From positions 1 to 64,000 of the forward strand of contig JAJEBV010000041.1 of NCBI GenBank assembly GCA_022822365.1: 64,000 bases of DNA. Reading direction: 5' to 3'. The notes beneath the pieces were generated by a model that saw only the letters and a list, made by a program, of their open reading frames with translations, ran no database searches and was not told the DNA's origin. The position numbers and the translations under genes were made by a program. Origin of the DNA: Thermoanaerobaculia bacterium (GTDB lineage Bacteria; Acidobacteriota; Thermoanaerobaculia; Multivoradales; Multivoraceae). Positions 62,164-64,000 of this stretch are shown piece by piece. Each line of letters starts with the position of its first letter. Within the stretch, counting starts at the first letter, position 1.

Positions 62164-63479
62164 GCGGCGACTTCCTCGGCCCGCTGATGTTCGTGGTCGT
62201 CTTCCTGTTCATCTTCGCGGGCTACCCGGTCGCCTTCTCCCTCGGCGGGACCGCGCTGATCTTCGCCTTCATCGGCATCGAGCTCGGGCTCTTCTCCTGG
62301 AACCTGCTCTACGCGTTCCCCGAGCGGGTCTTCGGCGTGATGTCGAACGGCGTCTTGCTCGCCGTGCCCTTCTTCATCTTCATGGGCACGATGCTCGAGA
62401 AATCCCAGCTCGCGGAGGACTTGCTGCGCACGATCGGCATGCTGTTCGGCCGGCTGCGCGGCGGCCTGGCGCTGGCGGTGGTCGTCGTTGGCGCGATGCT
62501 CGCCGCCGCCACCGGCGTCGTCGGCGCCTCGGTGGTCGCGATGGGCCTGATCTCGCTGCCGGTCATGCTGCGCTACGACTACTCGCCGATGCTCGCCACC
62601 GGCGTGATCAGCGCCGCCGGCACGCTCGGCCAGATCATTCCGCCGAGCGTGGTGCTCGTCGTGCTCGCCGACCAGCTCGGCATTTCGGTCGGCGACCTCT
62701 TCATCGGCTCCCTGATACCGGGGCTGATGCTGGCGGGCTTCTACGCCGTGTACGTTACCGGCGTCGCGATCGCCAAACCGGCCGCCGCGCCGGCGCTGCC
62801 GGCCGAGGAACGGACGCTGGGAGGCGCCGCGCTGGCCCGGCAGGTGGCCGTCGTCATGTTGCCGCCCATGGTGTTGATCCTGGTCGTCCTGGGCAGCATC
62901 TTCGCCGGCATCGCGACCCCTACCGAGGCGGGTGCCCTGGGCGCCGTCGGCGCCATCGCCCTGGCGCTGTCGCGCGGGCGGCTGACGCTGAAGGCCGTGA
63001 AGGAGACGATGGACGCGACGGCGAAGCTGACCACGATGGTCATCTTCCTGTTGATCGGCTCGACCGCCTTCGCTCTCGTCTTCCGGGGTCTCTATGGCGA
63101 CATCTGGATCGAGGACCTGCTGACCGGGCTGCCCGGCGGGAAGATCGGCCTCCTGATCGTCGCGAATCTCGCGATCTTCATTCTCGGCTTCTTCATCGAC
63201 TTCTTCGAGATCGCCTTCATCGTCATCCCGCTGATCGCCCCGGCGGCGCGGATCCTCGATGTCGACATGGTGTGGTTCGGCGTGATGATCGGGATGAACC
63301 TGCAGACGTCGTTCCTGACCCCGCCGTTCGGCTTCGCGATCTTCTATCTGCGTGGCGTGGCCCCGCGGCGGATCACGACGGTCGAGATGTATCGCGGGGT
63401 GATTCCGTTCATCGTCATCCAGCTCATCGGGCTGGCGCTGATCTGCCTGTATCCGGAGCTGGTGACGGCGCTGCTGTAG
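62160..63479 (+). CDS. TRAP transporter large permease (DctM)
   Basis: A 439-residue DctM with about twelve helices. Family signs are VPFFIFMGTMLEKSQLAEDL, AAATGVVGASVVAMGLISLP, GTLGQIIPPSVVLVVLADQL and PTEAGALGAVGAIALA. The start is GTG at 62160, overlapping dctQ, with gcaggagg upstream; the frame open from 61776 is a shadow. It would use a Na+ or H+ gradient to import the solute delivered by a DctP protein. Confidence 0.94.
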   Translation: MSGDFLGPLMFVVVFLFIFAGYPVAFSLGGTALIFAFIGIELGLFSWNLLYAFPERVFGVMSNGVLLAVPFFIFMGTMLEKSQLAEDLLRTIGMLFGRLRGGLALAVVVVGAMLAAATGVVGASVVAMGLISLPVMLRYDYSPMLATGVISAAGTLGQIIPPSVVLVVLADQLGISVGDLFIGSLIPGLMLAGFYAVYVTGVAIAKPAAAPALPAEERTLGGAALARQVAVVMLPPMVLILVVLGSIFAGIATPTEAGALGAVGAIALALSRGRLTLKAVKETMDATAKLTTMVIFLLIGSTAFALVFRGLYGDIWIEDLLTGLPGGKIGLLIVANLAIFILGFFIDFFEIAFIVIPLIAPAARILDVDMVWFGVMIGMNLQTSFLTPPFGFAIFYLRGVAPRRITTVEMYRGVIPFIVIQLIGLALICLYPELVTALL

Positions 63480-63481
63480 CA

Positions 63482-63495
63482 GCCCCCAGGGGGGC
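63482..63495. terminator. Possible bidirectional terminator hairpin
   Basis: gcccccaggggggc forms a six-base G/C stem with a two-base loop (or a shorter stem with a four-base loop) in the 17-base gap between the convergent dctM and dctP genes. There is no T-run, so intrinsic termination is uncertain. Confidence 0.4.
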
Positions 63496-63496
63496 C

Positions 63497-64000
63497 TCAA
63501 CCGCCGCCGAAGGAGAACCGTGCGTACGCCTGTTCGGCGGTACTGAACCAGCGGAAGGAGGACCGGCGGGCCTCGTCCCAGGACTCGAAGATCTTCCGGT
63601 AACCGGCGTCGGCAGCCGCGTTCTCGGTCATCAGTTCGAAGGCGGTGTCCCGGCAGCCGGTCATGATCTCGTCCGAGAACGGGCGGAGCGTGACGCCTTC
63701 GTTCACCAGAGTGCGCATGGCGCCGGGGTTCTGGGCGTCGTAGCGGGCGGTCATGTCGATGTTCGTCTCGGCCGCGGCGGCGGTGACGATCGCCTGGTAC
63801 TCGGAAGGCAGGGAATCCCAGGCGGCGCGGCTGACATAGAGCGACAGCGTCGGCCCCGGCTCCCACCAGCCGGGGTAGTAGTAGTTTTTCGCCACCCGGT
63901 GGAAGCCGAGCTTCAGGTCGTCGTAGGGACCGATCCACTCCGCCGCGTCCACTACGCCGCGCTCGAGCGCGGGGTAGATCTCGCCGCCGGGGATGGTCTG
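63497..64000 (-). CDS. TRAP transporter substrate-binding protein DctP, C-terminal part
   Basis: 167 codons of a DctP-type binding protein are visible; the N-terminal half, about 180 residues, lies beyond the right edge. The frame stays open to the last base of the window. The family core IPGGEIYPALERGVVDAAEW is present near the edge, followed by KNYYYPGWWEPGP and LPSEYQAIVTAAAAE. It converges on dctQM, an uncommon arrangement, since binding protein and permease genes are usually read together. Confidence 0.9.
   Translation of the reverse strand, partial: QTIPGGEIYPALERGVVDAAEWIGPYDDLKLGFHRVAKNYYYPGWWEPGPTLSLYVSRAAWDSLPSEYQAIVTAAAAETNIDMTARYDAQNPGAMRTLVNEGVTLRPFSDEIMTGCRDTAFELMTENAAADAGYRKIFESWDEARRSSFRWFSTAEQAYARFSFGGG

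Noticed and set aside
1-64000. tRNA, rRNA or riboswitch genes
   Set aside because: I looked in the intergenic gaps for cloverleaf ends, GTTCGA-type loops and rRNA stretches and saw none. All gaps are short, and this eye-scan cannot exclude small RNAs.

Overview
The window is a high-GC bacterial chromosome segment, densely packed and strongly G/C-ending in codon use, from a Gram-negative-type organism. Na+-NQR, lipoproteins, TRAP transporters, a BamB-like propeller protein and an M16 peptidase with a signal peptide all point that way. A complete coenzyme F420 pathway with a fused FbiC, plus several likely F420 users, suggests an uncultivated lineage such as an acidobacterial or similar marine group. 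I cannot place it from sequence alone. I saw no rRNA, tRNA, CRISPR array, transposase or phage structural gene.

Layout. 0-7.5 kb: nqrABCDEF and apbE on the minus strand, a Na+-pumping NADH:quinone oxidoreductase with its flavin transferase; apbE is bracketed by an imperfect inverted intergenic repeat. 7.5-11.5 kb: two Uma2-family nuclease-like genes, the second split by an in-frame TAG, flank a large coiled-coil protein of unknown role. 11.5-24.5 kb: mostly metabolism, with nfuA, an enoyl-CoA hydratase, a CinA-like domain, an M16 peptidase, a PQQ-propeller protein, a TAXI-type TRAP transporter, a PaaK-like ligase, a membrane protein and an LLM-class oxidoreductase. 24.5-30.5 kb: an accessory island with an MmeI-type fused restriction-modification enzyme, a GNAT-PIN-GNAT-ASCH multidomain protein overlapping a stand-alone ASCH gene, and an orphan Phd-type antitoxin. 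30.5-37.1 kb: a methyltransferase and the F420 pathway (npdG-like, cofE, cofD, cofC, fbiC) on the minus strand with overlapping genes. 37.2-40.0 kb: TerC, a glutathione S-transferase and a CoA-transferase.

40.0-48.9 kb is the most unusual part. A DUF433/DUF5615 toxin-antitoxin-like pair diverges, across a region with three consecutive inverted repeats, from a two-gene operon. The first gene encodes a 1314-residue protein with a near-complete RpoD-type sigma-70 core (regions 2 to 4) followed by about 880 extra residues. That extension appears to carry a displaced sigma region 1.2-like segment, a beta-rich part and an L13e-like C-terminal motif. The second, overlapping gene encodes a 1413-residue DEAH helicase with a DUF1998 C-terminus, a helicase type common in anti-phage systems (MrfA, DISARM, Druantia). 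I propose this sigma-helicase pair as a candidate undescribed defence or genome-conflict system that might couple promoter recognition to nucleic-acid processing. This is an inference.

48.9-64 kb: a second LLM oxidoreductase, mutL-recO, mgtE, a RidA protein, a tail-anchored coiled-coil protein with 22-residue tandem repeats, rnc and asnS (overlapping), a DUF2085 gene with two paralogous small membrane proteins, a split-barrel flavin/F420 protein, an SDR, a MATE exporter, a DctQM TRAP permease and the C-terminal part of a DctP binding protein running off the right edge.
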